Part shown: positions 18,440 through 27,009 of the stretch, piece by piece | Position numbering within the stretch: the first letter of the stretch is position 1 | Layout: every line of letters starts with the position of its first letter | Source of the DNA: Pseudomonas sp. KBW05 | GTDB taxonomy: Bacteria > Pseudomonadota > Gammaproteobacteria > Pseudomonadales > Pseudomonadaceae | NCBI RefSeq assembly: GCF_003852405.1 | Contig: NZ_QAJM01000009.1 | Location: 378,998-442,997 of the forward strand | DNA: 64,000 bases | Direction: 5' to 3' | Made by a program: the position numbers and the translations under genes | Notes under the pieces: generated by a model | Seen by the model: the letters and a program-made list of their open reading frames with translations, nothing else | Databases searched by the model: none | Told to the model about the DNA's origin: nothing

Positions 18440-18832
18440 TCAGTTTTCTTCGCCTTCGGCCAGCAAGGCAATCCCGCCGATAATCACCGCCACCCCCACC
18501 CAGTGCAGCGGGCTGATATGTTCCCCCAGCCCCAGCCACGAACCGAGCAATACCACCACAAACACCAATGAACTCAGGGGAAACGCCAGGGACAGACTGC
18601 TGCGCCGCAAGATCAGCATCCACACGAAAAACGCGCCGATATAGCAGGCAATCGCCGCGAGAATCCCCGGGTTGCGTGCCACAGCGGCCAGCCACTGCCA
18701 ATTGAAATCCATCTGCCCTAATTGATCGCCGGCCACTTTGGTAAACAACTGCCCGGCGCTTTCGGTGCAGATCAACAAGGCCCACAGCACCACCGTGCCA
18801 AAGCGCCCATGCAACCACGCGTGCGTATTCAT
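18440..18832 (-). CDS. EamA-like four-helix membrane transporter subunit
   Basis: This 130-residue protein has four predicted membrane helices (for example WALLICTESAGQLFTKVAG and FPLSSLVFVVVLLGSWLGLGE), half an EamA/DMT transporter, similar in build to ArnE/ArnF or small multidrug-resistance proteins. It overlaps the next half-transporter gene by 4 bp, so the two probably form a heterodimer. The start at 18832 follows the neighbour overlap and removes a glycine-rich leader. Confidence 0.82.
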   Translation of the reverse strand: MNTHAWLHGRFGTVVLWALLICTESAGQLFTKVAGDQLGQMDFNWQWLAAVARNPGILAAIACYIGAFFVWMLILRRSSLSLAFPLSSLVFVVVLLGSWLGLGEHISPLHWVGVAVIIGGIALLAEGEEN

Positions 18833-19209
18833 GCCTGCCCTCCTGCAATCGCCACCAACATCACGCCCAAGGTAATCACCCAGGTACCCGCCCAACGGCG
18901 GCGGCTGACGGTTTCACCCAGCACCACTTTGCCCACCAGCACCACCCCGCAATACGCCAACGCCGCCGCCGGAAACAACAGGCTCAACGGCGCGCGGGAC
19001 AAGGCTTCCAGCCAGACAAAAAACTCGATGACGTAAGCCCCGATCCCCGCCCACAACAGCGGCGCATTGAACACCTGGCCCCAGAATGCATTCAGGCGAA
19101 AGCCGCCCTCCAGCTCCGGCAAGCGGTCCAGGCCGAGCTTGAAACACAATTGGCCGATCACATCGAGCACGATGGAAAACGCCACCAGCAACACCACGGT
19201 CAACGTCAC
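18829..19209 (-). CDS. EamA-like four-helix membrane transporter partner subunit
   Basis: This 126-residue membrane protein has four helices (VVLLVAFSIVLDVIGQLCFKLG; PLSLLFPAAALAYCGVVLVGK) and is homologous in layout to the following gene product. ATGA overlaps on both sides tie it to the arginase-like gene upstream and the other half-transporter downstream. The cargo is unknown. Confidence 0.82.
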   Translation of the reverse strand: MTLTVVLLVAFSIVLDVIGQLCFKLGLDRLPELEGGFRLNAFWGQVFNAPLLWAGIGAYVIEFFVWLEALSRAPLSLLFPAAALAYCGVVLVGKVVLGETVSRRRWAGTWVITLGVMLVAIAGGQA

Positions 19210-20126
19210 GGGAACAGCTCCTCAAACAGGTCGATCAGGGCTTCATTGGTCGCGGCATTGCGCTGCAAATCCTCCGGGCTCCAGCGCTCGGCCGGCGGCT
19301 GATCGGACTTGGCCTCCCAACGTTTGAACGCGTTGCTGAACGCGGGCTTGGCAAACTCGCCGCACACGTCGATACCGATGATCCGCTTGCCCGCCGCCAA
19401 GGCGCGCAGGGCTTGCAGCAGATGGCTCAGGCGCATGCCGCCCTGGTCCCAGTTGGTGGCGGCGTCTTCACTGGCCAGCACGTCTTTGTCGATGGTGATC
19501 CAGACCGCGTCGGTGGGCAGGCTGGCGATCATCTGCTCGAGAAACACGCCCCAGTCCAACTCCGCGAGGTTGCGCCAATGCAGGTGATTCTCCTGCTGTT
19601 GGTGACCGGCGCCGTCCCCTACCCGGCCCCAGACTTTCGACGGCGGATGCTGCCAGGGAAACAGCTGCAAATGCCCGCGCTTGAGCGCCCCCAGATTGCC
19701 TCCGCGCAGTTGCGGGTTGTGCAGGTCATCGCTGCACGGGCCGAGGGTGACGATGCGTTTGATCGCCGGCATTTTCAGCGCGCGGTTGACCCACGAGCCA
19801 CAGTGACGCTTGGGCGCAAAGCGCACCCAGTCAGGGTGGTTGTCGAAGTGGATCAGGCTGACGGGTTCTTTGAGGTCGGCGAGAAACGCCGGCGTGAGGT
19901 GGTGATAGTCGCCGGAGCCGACAAACAGGATTTCCGGCCGCGCATCCACCGGCCGAGGGCGCTGGGCCAGGCGCGCGGCGAAGGATTTCCAGGTTTTTTC
20001 GGTGGACCACAGGCGCAGCTTCGGGCCCAGGTCCAGCAAGTCGAGGCGTGTGGCCTGACCGCTGGCCAGACGCCGGGCAATCGGTGCCTGGCTGGTAAGG
20101 CTATGGTCGAGATCAAGAATATTCAA
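19206..20126 (-). CDS. Arginase/ureohydrolase-superfamily protein
   Basis: This 306-residue protein reads like a divergent ureohydrolase. HFDNHPDW (about residue 92) resembles the DAHxD metal motif and WITIDKDVL (about 208-216) resembles the SxDxDxxDP metal motif. GSGDYHHL near residue 71 provides another possible metal histidine pair. It is unlikely to be a standard arginase because the second motif lacks the DP ending. It is the first gene of a three-gene unit with two EamA half-transporters, suggesting hydrolysis of a guanidino or related compound coupled to export; this is inference. Confidence 0.75.
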   Translation of the reverse strand: MNILDLDHSLTSQAPIARRLASGQATRLDLLDLGPKLRLWSTEKTWKSFAARLAQRPRPVDARPEILFVGSGDYHHLTPAFLADLKEPVSLIHFDNHPDWVRFAPKRHCGSWVNRALKMPAIKRIVTLGPCSDDLHNPQLRGGNLGALKRGHLQLFPWQHPPSKVWGRVGDGAGHQQQENHLHWRNLAELDWGVFLEQMIASLPTDAVWITIDKDVLASEDAATNWDQGGMRLSHLLQALRALAAGKRIIGIDVCGEFAKPAFSNAFKRWEAKSDQPPAERWSPEDLQRNAATNEALIDLFEELFP

Positions 20127-20208
20127 GGCAGAGGTGCCCCCTTTATGGCTTCAGGGGGTCAATGCAAGGGCCGGGCCAGCCACTATTTTGAGAACAGTGA
20201 ATAACCAA

Positions 20209-20297
20209 TGTGGGAGCGGGCTTGCTCGCGAATGCGGTGGGTCAGTCAACATTTTCGTCACTGATACACCGCATTCGCGAGCAAGCCCGCTCCCACA
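20209..20297. repeat. REPIN
   Basis: 89-bp inverted REP pair with nearly identical arms (TGTGGGAGCGGGCTTGCTCGCGAATGCGG and complement), lying between the divergent arginase-like operon start and the 3' end of the DsbA-like gene. Confidence 0.9.
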
Positions 20298-20316
20298 TTT
20301 AAAGCTGTGTTCGGCT

Positions 20317-20970
20317 TTAGTTTTTGGCGTCGTTGATGATCTGCCGAATCGCCCCCACAAACGCTTCAGCCGGCTGTCCACCGCTCACCGCATACTGGTC
20401 GTTGAACACAATGGTCGGCACCGACGTCACACCACGGGACACCCACAGTTCCTCCTGCTCGCGCACCTCGGCAGCGTATTCATCAGACGCGAGAATCTCA
20501 GCCGCGCGCTTCAAGTCCAACCCAACGCTTTCGGCGATGATCGCCAGGGTCGCGTGGTCGGAAGGGTCCTGGCCGTCGCTGAAATACGCCTTGAACAGCG
20601 CTTCCTTGAGGTTGTACTGCAAGCCTTCCAGCCCGGCCCAATGCAGCAGGCGGTGAGCATCGAAGGTGTTGTAGATGCGGCTCTGGCCGTCGGTACGGAA
20701 GGCGAAGCCCAGTGCAGCACCCATGTCGCGGATGCGCTCGCGGTTGGCCTGGGATTGCTCGGCGGTGGAGCCGTATTTTTCGGTGATGTGCTCGACGATG
20801 TTCTGCCCTTCGGCGGGCATGTTCGGGTTCAGTTCGAACGGCTGGAAGTGGATCTCGGCCTGCACCTCGGCACCCAGTTGGTCGAGGGCTTCGGTCAGGC
20901 CGCGCAGGCCGATGATGCACCACGGGCAGGACACGTCGCTGACGAAATCGATTTTCAGGGGAGTACTCAT
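20317..20970 (-). CDS. DsbA-family (FrnE-like) thiol oxidoreductase
   Basis: This 217-residue thioredoxin-fold protein has the active site SCPWC near residue 14-18 and a helical insertion. It lacks a signal peptide, so it is probably cytosolic as in FrnE proteins. The C-terminal [18 protein letters not shown] contains the cis-proline loop and substrate-binding segment. The start at 20970 ([15 protein letters not shown]) is chosen because the domain begins there. It likely acts in redox or stress chemistry; the partner is unknown. Confidence 0.9.
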   Translation of the reverse strand: MSTPLKIDFVSDVSCPWCIIGLRGLTEALDQLGAEVQAEIHFQPFELNPNMPAEGQNIVEHITEKYGSTAEQSQANRERIRDMGAALGFAFRTDGQSRIYNTFDAHRLLHWAGLEGLQYNLKEALFKAYFSDGQDPSDHATLAIIAESVGLDLKRAAEILASDEYAAEVREQEELWVSRGVTSVPTIVFNDQYAVSGGQPAEAFVGAIRQIINDAKN

Positions 20971-21025
20971 GGCTAACCACCTCGTAGGCAAAAACGCGCC
21001 GCAAAGGTTGCACGATACACCAATG

Positions 21026-22045
21026 TCACAGCACCTTCGAAGGCTCGCCCAGGTCAATCTGCGCCCAGTGCGCCGCATCTTCGCGATGGGCTTGCAGGTA
21101 CGGCAACACCGCCGTCAGCAACGGCGCCTTGAACGCTTCCTGGAAACGGTGGGCCATGCCGGGAATCAGCTTCAATTCACTGCCCTGGATATGCGCGGCC
21201 AAATGCACGCCGTGCATCACCGGCAACAGCGGGTCGGCGGTGCCATGCACCACCAGGGTCGGCACGCGCAGTTGGTTGAGCAGCGGCACGCGGCTCGGCT
21301 CGGCAAGGATCGCCATGATCTGGCGCTTGACGCCGTCCGGGTTGAACGCGCGGTCGTAGGACAGCGCCGCCTGGTGCAGCAGGGCCTGGCGATCATCCTT
21401 CACATTCGGGCTGCCCAGCGCCGCCAGCAGATCGGCCTGCTGCTCCAGCGCCACCTCGCGGTTGGGCGCGCTGCGCCGTGACAGCAATTGCACCAGCGCC
21501 GCATTCGGTGCCGGCAAGCCTTCGGCGCCGGAGCTGGTCATGATCAACGTGAGGCTTTCCACGCGCTGCGGGGCCATGGCCGCCAGGTGCTGGGCGATCA
21601 TGCCGCCCATGCTCGCCCCCAGGACGTGGAATTGCCGGACCTGCAACGCGTCCATCAAGCCCAGCGCGTCGTCGGCCATATCGGTCAGGGTATACGGCGC
21701 CGACACCGGCAGGCCGAGCTTGTAGCGCAGCACTTCAAAGGTCAGGTTGGCGCTGGCCGGCGCCTGGCGCCAGGTGGATAGGCCGACGTCACGGTTGTCG
21801 TAGCGGATCACCCGGAAACCCTGTTGGCATAGGGCGACGACCACTTCATCCGGCCAGTGGATCAACTGCCCGCCCAGGCCCATCACCAGCAGCAACGCCG
21901 GATCGGACGCACGGCCGATGCTCTGGTAGGCGATGCTCACCTGAGCCAGATCGACCGTTTGGGTCGGGACATTGACATCACATCGAGAAGCCGCAAAAGA
22001 CGGCAGGCCGAACAAGAGAGCGGCCAGTAAAAGCAACACGCGCAT
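21026..22045 (-). CDS. Secreted alpha/beta hydrolase
   Basis: This 339-residue protein has an N-terminal signal peptide ([18 protein letters not shown]). The hydrolase fold follows with oxyanion region [21 protein letters not shown], nucleophile serine in LGASMGGM, acid in HGTADPLLP and histidine in GMAHRF. The start at 22045 is chosen for the signal peptide. It is divergent from metR; a hydrolase next to metR is also recalled in P. aeruginosa, so this is conserved backbone. Substrate not known. Confidence 0.87.
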   Translation of the reverse strand: MRVLLLLAALLFGLPSFAASRCDVNVPTQTVDLAQVSIAYQSIGRASDPALLLVMGLGGQLIHWPDEVVVALCQQGFRVIRYDNRDVGLSTWRQAPASANLTFEVLRYKLGLPVSAPYTLTDMADDALGLMDALQVRQFHVLGASMGGMIAQHLAAMAPQRVESLTLIMTSSGAEGLPAPNAALVQLLSRRSAPNREVALEQQADLLAALGSPNVKDDRQALLHQAALSYDRAFNPDGVKRQIMAILAEPSRVPLLNQLRVPTLVVHGTADPLLPVMHGVHLAAHIQGSELKLIPGMAHRFQEAFKAPLLTAVLPYLQAHREDAAHWAQIDLGEPSKVL

Positions 22046-22227
22046 GAAAAACACCGAAACGCAGAACCCCAGTAGAGCGCGAGTCTGATGAAGTTTGTTC
22101 AAGCGCGCTGCCACAGTTCCATGACAGTTTGATGAAGAGTGCCCAGCGGTCAAGGTCGACACAACCTGCAACATGAGACAAACTCACGCGATTCCGATTC
22201 GTCACAAATTGCCTTCATGGAGAGCCC

Positions 22228-23145
22228 GTGCTCGAGATCCGTCACCTCAAGACCCTGCACGCCCTGCGCGAAGCCGACAGCCTGGTGGAAGCCGCCGAGC
22301 GTCTGCACCTGACGCAATCGGCGTTGTCCCACCAGTTCAAGGAGCTGGAGGAACGCCTGGGCATGCAGCTGTTCGTGCGCAAGACCAAGCCGCTGCGTTT
22401 CACCAGCGCCGGCCTGCGCCTGCTGCAACTGGCCGATGCGGCCCTGCCGCTGCTGCGCGGCGCCGAGCGTGACATCGCGCGGCTGGCCGGCGGCACCGCC
22501 GGGCGCCTGCACATGGCCATCGAATGCCACAGCTGCTTCCAGTGGCTGATGCCAACCATCGACCAGTTCCGCGATGCCTGGCCGGAAGTCGAACTCGACC
22601 TGGCCTCCGGGTTCGCCTTCGCGCCTCTGCCGGCCCTGGCCCGTGGTGACCTCGACCTGGTGGTGACCTCCGACCCGCTGGAACTGCCGGGCATTACCTA
22701 TGTGCCGCTGTTCACTTACGAAGCCATGCTTGCGGTGGCCAACCAGCATGCGCTCGCGGGCAAATCCTACATCGTGCCGGAAGATCTGCTGACAGAAACC
22801 CTGATCACCTACCCGGTGGAACGCGACCGCCTGGACATCTTCACGCGTTTCCTCGAACCGGCCGACGTGGAACCGGCCCAGGTGCGTACGTCGGAGTTGA
22901 CGGTGATGATGATGCAACTGGTGGCCAGCGGCCGCGGCGTGTGCGGCATGCCCCATTGGGCGCTGCATGAATACAGCTCGCGCGGGTATGTGAAGGCCAA
23001 GCGCCTGGGCGAGAAAGGCTTGTTTGCAACGCTGTATGCGGGGATTCGTGCGGACATGCTGGATGCGCCGTATATGCGCGATTTCTTGCTGACGGCCAAG
23101 GACACGTCGTTTTCGACATTGGATGGCGTCAGCGCCGTTCGCTGA
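22228..23145 (+). CDS. metR: LysR-type regulator MetR
   Basis: This 305-residue regulator of methionine biosynthesis normally uses homocysteine as co-inducer. It has the N-terminal helix-turn-helix (ALREADSLVEAAERLHLTQSALSHQFKELEERLG, residues about 12-46, in the MetR pattern) and an effector domain with IECHSCFQWLMP. It begins with GTG at 22228 after GGAGAGCCC. It is divergently transcribed from the secreted hydrolase; no metE is in the window. Confidence 0.92.
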   Translation: MLEIRHLKTLHALREADSLVEAAERLHLTQSALSHQFKELEERLGMQLFVRKTKPLRFTSAGLRLLQLADAALPLLRGAERDIARLAGGTAGRLHMAIECHSCFQWLMPTIDQFRDAWPEVELDLASGFAFAPLPALARGDLDLVVTSDPLELPGITYVPLFTYEAMLAVANQHALAGKSYIVPEDLLTETLITYPVERDRLDIFTRFLEPADVEPAQVRTSELTVMMMQLVASGRGVCGMPHWALHEYSSRGYVKAKRLGEKGLFATLYAGIRADMLDAPYMRDFLLTAKDTSFSTLDGVSAVR

Positions 23146-23151
23146 TCAAAA

Positions 23152-23256
23152 TGTGGGAGCGGGCTTGTGTGGGAGCGGGCTTGCTCGCGAATGCGGTGGA
23201 TCAGTTAGAACATCTTTTACTGACACACCGCTTTCGCGAGCAAGCCCGCTCCCACA
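23152..23256. repeat. REPIN with duplicated left end
   Basis: The first 16 bp of the REP (TGTGGGAGCGGGCTTG) are present twice in tandem at 23152 and 23168, then the normal REPIN runs to 23256. Confidence 0.9.
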
Positions 23257-23282
23257 TTGGATAGGGTTTCCACAGTTGGATT

Positions 23283-23789
23283 TCAGTCGGTCTTCAGTTC
23301 GCGCCACATGTGGATCTTGTCGAAGTATTCGACGCCCACCCGTACCGCCAGCGGTTCCAGGCCGTATTGGATGAAACCGCAGCGCTGGTACAGCGCAAAG
23401 GCGGCGGCGTTGCCGGCGGTGACAGTCAGTTGAATGACCTTGAGGCGCGGCTGTTTGCGCGCCTCGTCCAAAGCTGCCTCAACCAACTGACGGCCCAGGC
23501 CTTGTTGCTGATGAGCGGCATTCACATACATGCCAAACAACGTCACCTTGTGCTGGGCCTTCTCCCGAGGCTCGTACGCCAGGCCGACAATGCCCGCCAG
23601 TTCATCCCCGTCAAAAGCACCGAGCAAGCAATCCAACGGGCTGTCCAGGCGCTTCTCCCACCAGCTCAACGGCATCCGCGCCCGCTCGGCCACGCTGGAG
23701 GTGAACGCCTGGGGATAAACGCCATACGCCTCCAGCATCAACGCTCGATAAGCCTCGGCATCCTGAGGCCCGAGCGTGCGGATGATCAT
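23283..23789 (-). CDS. GNAT-family N-acetyltransferase
   Basis: This 168-residue GNAT protein has the acetyl-CoA loop HQQQGLGRQLVEAAL near residues 100-114 and the conserved AFALYQRCGF near 138-147. The amine substrate cannot be told. It overlaps the downstream stop of the LysE-type exporter gene by ATGA, so the two are co-translated and may together detoxify an amine. Confidence 0.87.
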   Translation of the reverse strand: MIIRTLGPQDAEAYRALMLEAYGVYPQAFTSSVAERARMPLSWWEKRLDSPLDCLLGAFDGDELAGIVGLAYEPREKAQHKVTLFGMYVNAAHQQQGLGRQLVEAALDEARKQPRLKVIQLTVTAGNAAAFALYQRCGFIQYGLEPLAVRVGVEYFDKIHMWRELKTD

Positions 23790-24424
23790 GCGCTGCGGCG
23801 CTGCTCAAGCATCAGCCGCACCGCCAGCGCCGCCAAGACAAAGCCCATGAAATAACGCTGCACCGCCAACCAGGTCGGGTTGTTGATAAACCAGCTGGCG
23901 ATACTCGCGGCGAACATCGCGATCAGCGCGTTGACCATAAAGCTCACGCTGATCTGGGTGAAGCCCAGCAGCACGCTCTGGGTGAACACCGAACCGTGCT
24001 CCGGGGTGATGAATTGCGGGAATACCGAGAGGTAGAACACCGCGATCTTCGGGTTCAGCGCGCTGGTGAGAAAGCCCATGGTCACCAGCTTGCGCGTGGA
24101 GTCAGGCGGCAGTTGCTGGGCTTCGAAAGGCGAGCGTGCGCCGGGCTTCACCGCCTGCCAGGCCAACCACAGCAGGTACAGCGCACCGGCCCATTTCAGT
24201 ACCTCGTAGGCCATCGGCACGGCGAGAAAAACCGCCGTCAACCCCGCCGCAGCGGCGAACAGGTGCACAAAGAACCCCGCCACCACGCCCAACAACGACA
24301 CCAACCCCGCCTTGCGCCCCTGGCAGATCGAACGGGAGATCAGGTAGATCATGTTCGGGCCGGGGGTCAACACCATCAGCAGGCACGCGGCGGCGAAAAT
24401 CAGCAACTCGTTGAGTGGGATCAC
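23786..24424 (-). CDS. LysE/RhtB-family amino-acid exporter
   Basis: This 212-residue inner-membrane protein has about six helices and the family signature TPGPNMIYLISRSICQGRKAG near residues 20-40, plus FLTSALNPKIAVFYLSVFPQF near 118-138. It starts with GTG at 24424 after AAAGGACTGAACC. It probably exports an amino acid or homoserine-lactone-like compound. Confidence 0.9.
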   Translation of the reverse strand: MIPLNELLIFAAACLLMVLTPGPNMIYLISRSICQGRKAGLVSLLGVVAGFFVHLFAAAAGLTAVFLAVPMAYEVLKWAGALYLLWLAWQAVKPGARSPFEAQQLPPDSTRKLVTMGFLTSALNPKIAVFYLSVFPQFITPEHGSVFTQSVLLGFTQISVSFMVNALIAMFAASIASWFINNPTWLAVQRYFMGFVLAALAVRLMLEQRRSA

Positions 24425-24448
24425 GGTTCAGTCCTTTGCGCCTGCACG

Positions 24449-24862
24449 TCAGGCGGTGGTGGTCAGCAATGCGCGATAAAACGGCAGGATCAGGTCACGT
24501 GTCAAGGGCGCCAACACCAGGCCGCCATCGCCGGCCGGGTCGATCCAGCGCACTTCTTCGATTTCAGCAGCGGGGTGAACCGGCACGTCGATATGCACCT
24601 GGAACAGTTGCGCGTCCACGGTGAAACCCGGCTCGTTGGCGGCGGGTGCCGAGAAGTGGCCGAGGTAGACGGCGGCGCTCGGGTCGATGTGCAGGTTGAG
24701 TTCTTCGTGCAGCTCGCGCGCCAGGGCTTCGGCCGGTTGTTCGCCGGCATCGATCTTGCCGCCCGGTTGCATGAACGCCTGGGTACCGCGCTTGCGCACC
24801 AGCAGGGTTTGGCCGTCGCTGCCGATCAGGAGGGCGGCGGCGATGCGGATGGTGGTTGGCAT
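24449..24862 (-). CDS. NUDIX hydrolase
   Basis: This 137-residue pyrophosphohydrolase has the Nudix box GGKIDAGEQPAEALARELHEELN near residues 33-55; the final glycine of the consensus is asparagine. The start at 24862 (MPTTIRIAAALL) is chosen because the longer frame runs back through the upstream REPIN. The substrate, probably a nucleoside diphosphate derivative, is not evident. Confidence 0.9.
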   Translation of the reverse strand: MPTTIRIAAALLIGSDGQTLLVRKRGTQAFMQPGGKIDAGEQPAEALARELHEELNLHIDPSAAVYLGHFSAPAANEPGFTVDAQLFQVHIDVPVHPAAEIEEVRWIDPAGDGGLVLAPLTRDLILPFYRALLTTTA

Positions 24863-24930
24863 GGGAGGGCTTCCTTGGCTGCGAAAAAGGGCGCAAGGAT
24901 CACATGATCGTTGGGAACGCCGCAATCCAA

Positions 24931-25033
24931 TGTGGGAGCTGGCTTGTGTGGGAGCTGGCTTGCCTGCGATACAGGCACCTCGGTTCATCAGATAGACCCA
25001 GGTGATCCTATCGCAGGCAAGCCAGCTCCCACA
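24931..25033. repeat. REPIN with duplicated left end
   Basis: TGTGGGAGCTGGCTTG occurs twice in tandem (24931 and 24947), then the inverted partner ends at 25033. This is the same 16-bp end duplication seen at 23152. Confidence 0.9.
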
Positions 25034-25047
25034 TTTTTGACTGCGTT

Positions 25048-26388
25048 TCAACTGGGAGTAACGGTTTGGTCTTTGATGAACACGCTGTAGCGCGCGCCCT
25101 CCATGGTTTCAAAGGCAATCAACTTATCCACCAACGGCAAGTTCAACACCTTGCCCGCATTGAGCAGCAACATGCCGTTATCTGCATTCAAACTGCGCGC
25201 CAGCACCATGCCCTCCGCAAGCTCCCGGGTGCCGAGCACTTTGACATTGGGGTCCCCCAAGGTCACGTCGTTGAGGTAAGTGGCACACACCTGCACAAAA
25301 TCCTCGACCATCACCGGGTCGTACAGGCGCCCGGCGTATTTGCGGATGTACAGCAACGCCTCATCGCTGTTCATCTGCCGCTCCAGGATCAGGCCCTTTT
25401 GCAGCTCGATAAAATCCACCGCCAGTTTCAGCAGGCGTGAGCCAGCGGGAATCGCCTCGCCCTTGAGGTGATCCGGGAAACCGCTGCCGTCCCAGCGCTC
25501 CTGGTGATGGCGGATCAGCCGCGCGGCATCTTTCATCGGGTCCAGGGTCATCAGCAGCGATTCGCTCTGGGTGGCATAGGCGCGATACCGCTCGCGGTCA
25601 CTGCTGTGCAGCAGGTCCGAGGGCGAGGCCATCATGCTGTCGCTCCAGCTCAACTTGCCGATGTTGTAGAGCGCGGCGGCCATGGTCAGGTCGCGGTTGC
25701 TGGCGTCATCCACACCGTGGGCCACGCACCAGGTACGCACCAGTTCAATGATCTGCCGATTGGTCTGCTTGGCGCGTGGCAGGCGCAGGTTGGCCAGCAG
25801 CGAGAACACTTCGGTGCCGGTCGCGTAGCTGTGTTTGAGTTCTTCGTAGGCCAGGTCGAGCATGTCGGCAGTTTGCTGCAACTCGCTGGTGCGCGCGGCC
25901 ACGTGTTTTTCCAGCGACGCGTTGAGCTGCTTGAGCTCCTCGTTCTGTTGCAGGGTCAACCGCTCCAGGCGCAGGCGTTCGCGCTCGGAATGCTGGTGGG
26001 CCAGGGATTGGCGCAGGGCCAGCAGCAACTCTTCGTCGTTCCAGGGCTTGCTGAGGTAGCGGTAGATCTCGCCTTCGTTGATGGCTTTGACGATCAGGGT
26101 CAGGTCGGTTTCGCCCGTCAGCAGGATGCGCACGGTGTGCGGGTAGTGCTGGTGGATATGCGCCAGCAGCGAAGCTCCGTCCATGTCCGGCAAACGCGCG
26201 GCGCTCATCACCAGGTCGATCGGTTGGTCGGCGAGAATCGCCAAGGCATCGGCAGCGCAGGTGGCGCTGTACAGGTCGAACGGCTCCAGCCGCAGCAGTT
26301 GGGTGAGGCTGTGGAGGACGTCCGGGTGGGCATCGATCAACAGCACCACGGCACGGTCGGCATCGGTAAAGGTAACTGACTCTCCCAT
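25048..26388 (-). CDS. Receiver/HD-GYP-like protein with degenerate active sites
   Basis: This 446-residue protein has a receiver domain (about 14-125), a coiled coil (130-190) and an HD-GYP-type domain (195-400). The expected phosphoacceptor is alanine (A63 in LVMSAARLPDMDG), though D20, T91 and K114 are kept. In the HD-GYP part the HD pair is YN (Y241-N242 in LYNIGKL), the HP of the third helix is TQ, and GYP reads GFP; the HHxxRxDG segment at 294-301 remains. It is therefore unlikely to be phosphorylated normally or to hydrolyse cyclic-di-GMP, and may act by binding partners. Confidence 0.87.
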   Translation of the reverse strand: MGESVTFTDADRAVVLLIDAHPDVLHSLTQLLRLEPFDLYSATCAADALAILADQPIDLVMSAARLPDMDGASLLAHIHQHYPHTVRILLTGETDLTLIVKAINEGEIYRYLSKPWNDEELLLALRQSLAHQHSERERLRLERLTLQQNEELKQLNASLEKHVAARTSELQQTADMLDLAYEELKHSYATGTEVFSLLANLRLPRAKQTNRQIIELVRTWCVAHGVDDASNRDLTMAAALYNIGKLSWSDSMMASPSDLLHSSDRERYRAYATQSESLLMTLDPMKDAARLIRHHQERWDGSGFPDHLKGEAIPAGSRLLKLAVDFIELQKGLILERQMNSDEALLYIRKYAGRLYDPVMVEDFVQVCATYLNDVTLGDPNVKVLGTRELAEGMVLARSLNADNGMLLLNAGKVLNLPLVDKLIAFETMEGARYSVFIKDQTVTPS

Positions 26389-26502
26389 GGGACACCTCGG
26401 ATCGTCGGTGTGCGTTCCTTAGGGTATGGGCCTGCCTTCCTGGCGATTACTGAGTAGTTTAGTAGGTTTTGCTGAAAATGATGGCCTTACGATATCAATG
26501 CA

Positions 26503-26535
26503 CAAAAAAGCCGCTCCAGAAACCAGAACGGCTTT
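26503..26535 (-). terminator. Rho-independent terminator of rpmE2
   Basis: On the minus strand, AAGCCGTTC-loop-GAGCGGCTT followed by TTTTTT, 20 bp after the rpmE2 stop. Confidence 0.88.
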
Positions 26536-26555
26536 CGAAGTGAAACCTGTGTGCC

Positions 26556-26828
26556 TCACGCGTCGGCTTTTTTCGGACTCGAGCCAAACGACGCAAAACG
26601 TTTGTTGAACCCGGCAATCCGGCCTTCGACCTGGGTCTTGCGCTGTTGGCCGGTGTAGATCGGGTGCGAGGCGCTGGACACGTCCAGCGGGATGTACGGG
26701 TAGGTGTTGCCATCACTGTGTTGATGGGTGCGGTCACTGTCGGCGGTGGAGCCGATCAGGAAGAACACATCGGCGGCGGTGTCGTGAAACAGCACGGTGC
26801 GGTAGTCGGGATGGATTCCAGCTTTCAT
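26556..26828 (-). CDS. rpmE2: Ribosomal protein L31 type B (zinc-independent)
   Basis: This 90-residue L31 paralogue begins [16 protein letters not shown] and contains the type-[11 protein letters not shown] motif. It lacks the CxxC zinc-binding cysteines of the normal L31, so it can replace that protein when zinc is short. A GGAGG ribosome-binding site precedes the ATG and a Zur-type palindrome lies 24 bp upstream, consistent with derepression in zinc starvation. Confidence 0.93.
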   Translation of the reverse strand: MKAGIHPDYRTVLFHDTAADVFFLIGSTADSDRTHQHSDGNTYPYIPLDVSSASHPIYTGQQRKTQVEGRIAGFNKRFASFGSSPKKADA

Positions 26829-26851
26829 AGGGCCTCCGGGGCATAGTTAAT

Positions 26852-26864
26852 GTTATACAGTAAC
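26852..26864. promoter_or_regulatory. Zur box upstream of rpmE2
   Basis: GTTATACAGTAAC has GTTA/TAAC arms of the Zur palindrome (GTTATA-N-(T/A)ATAAC type). It lies 24 bp before a zinc-independent L31 gene, a classic Zur target. Confidence 0.75.
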
Positions 26865-27009
26865 GCAAATAATGCACCCAAACGAGAACCGATTGCAATA
26901 AGAATAGACCCGCCGATTCTATGCAGAACAATCCCTTAGGTTGTCTGTGGTTTCCTTACTGGCGCAGAATGGCGGATCGACCTCAAGAGTCCGAACCCAA
27001 GGAAACCGT

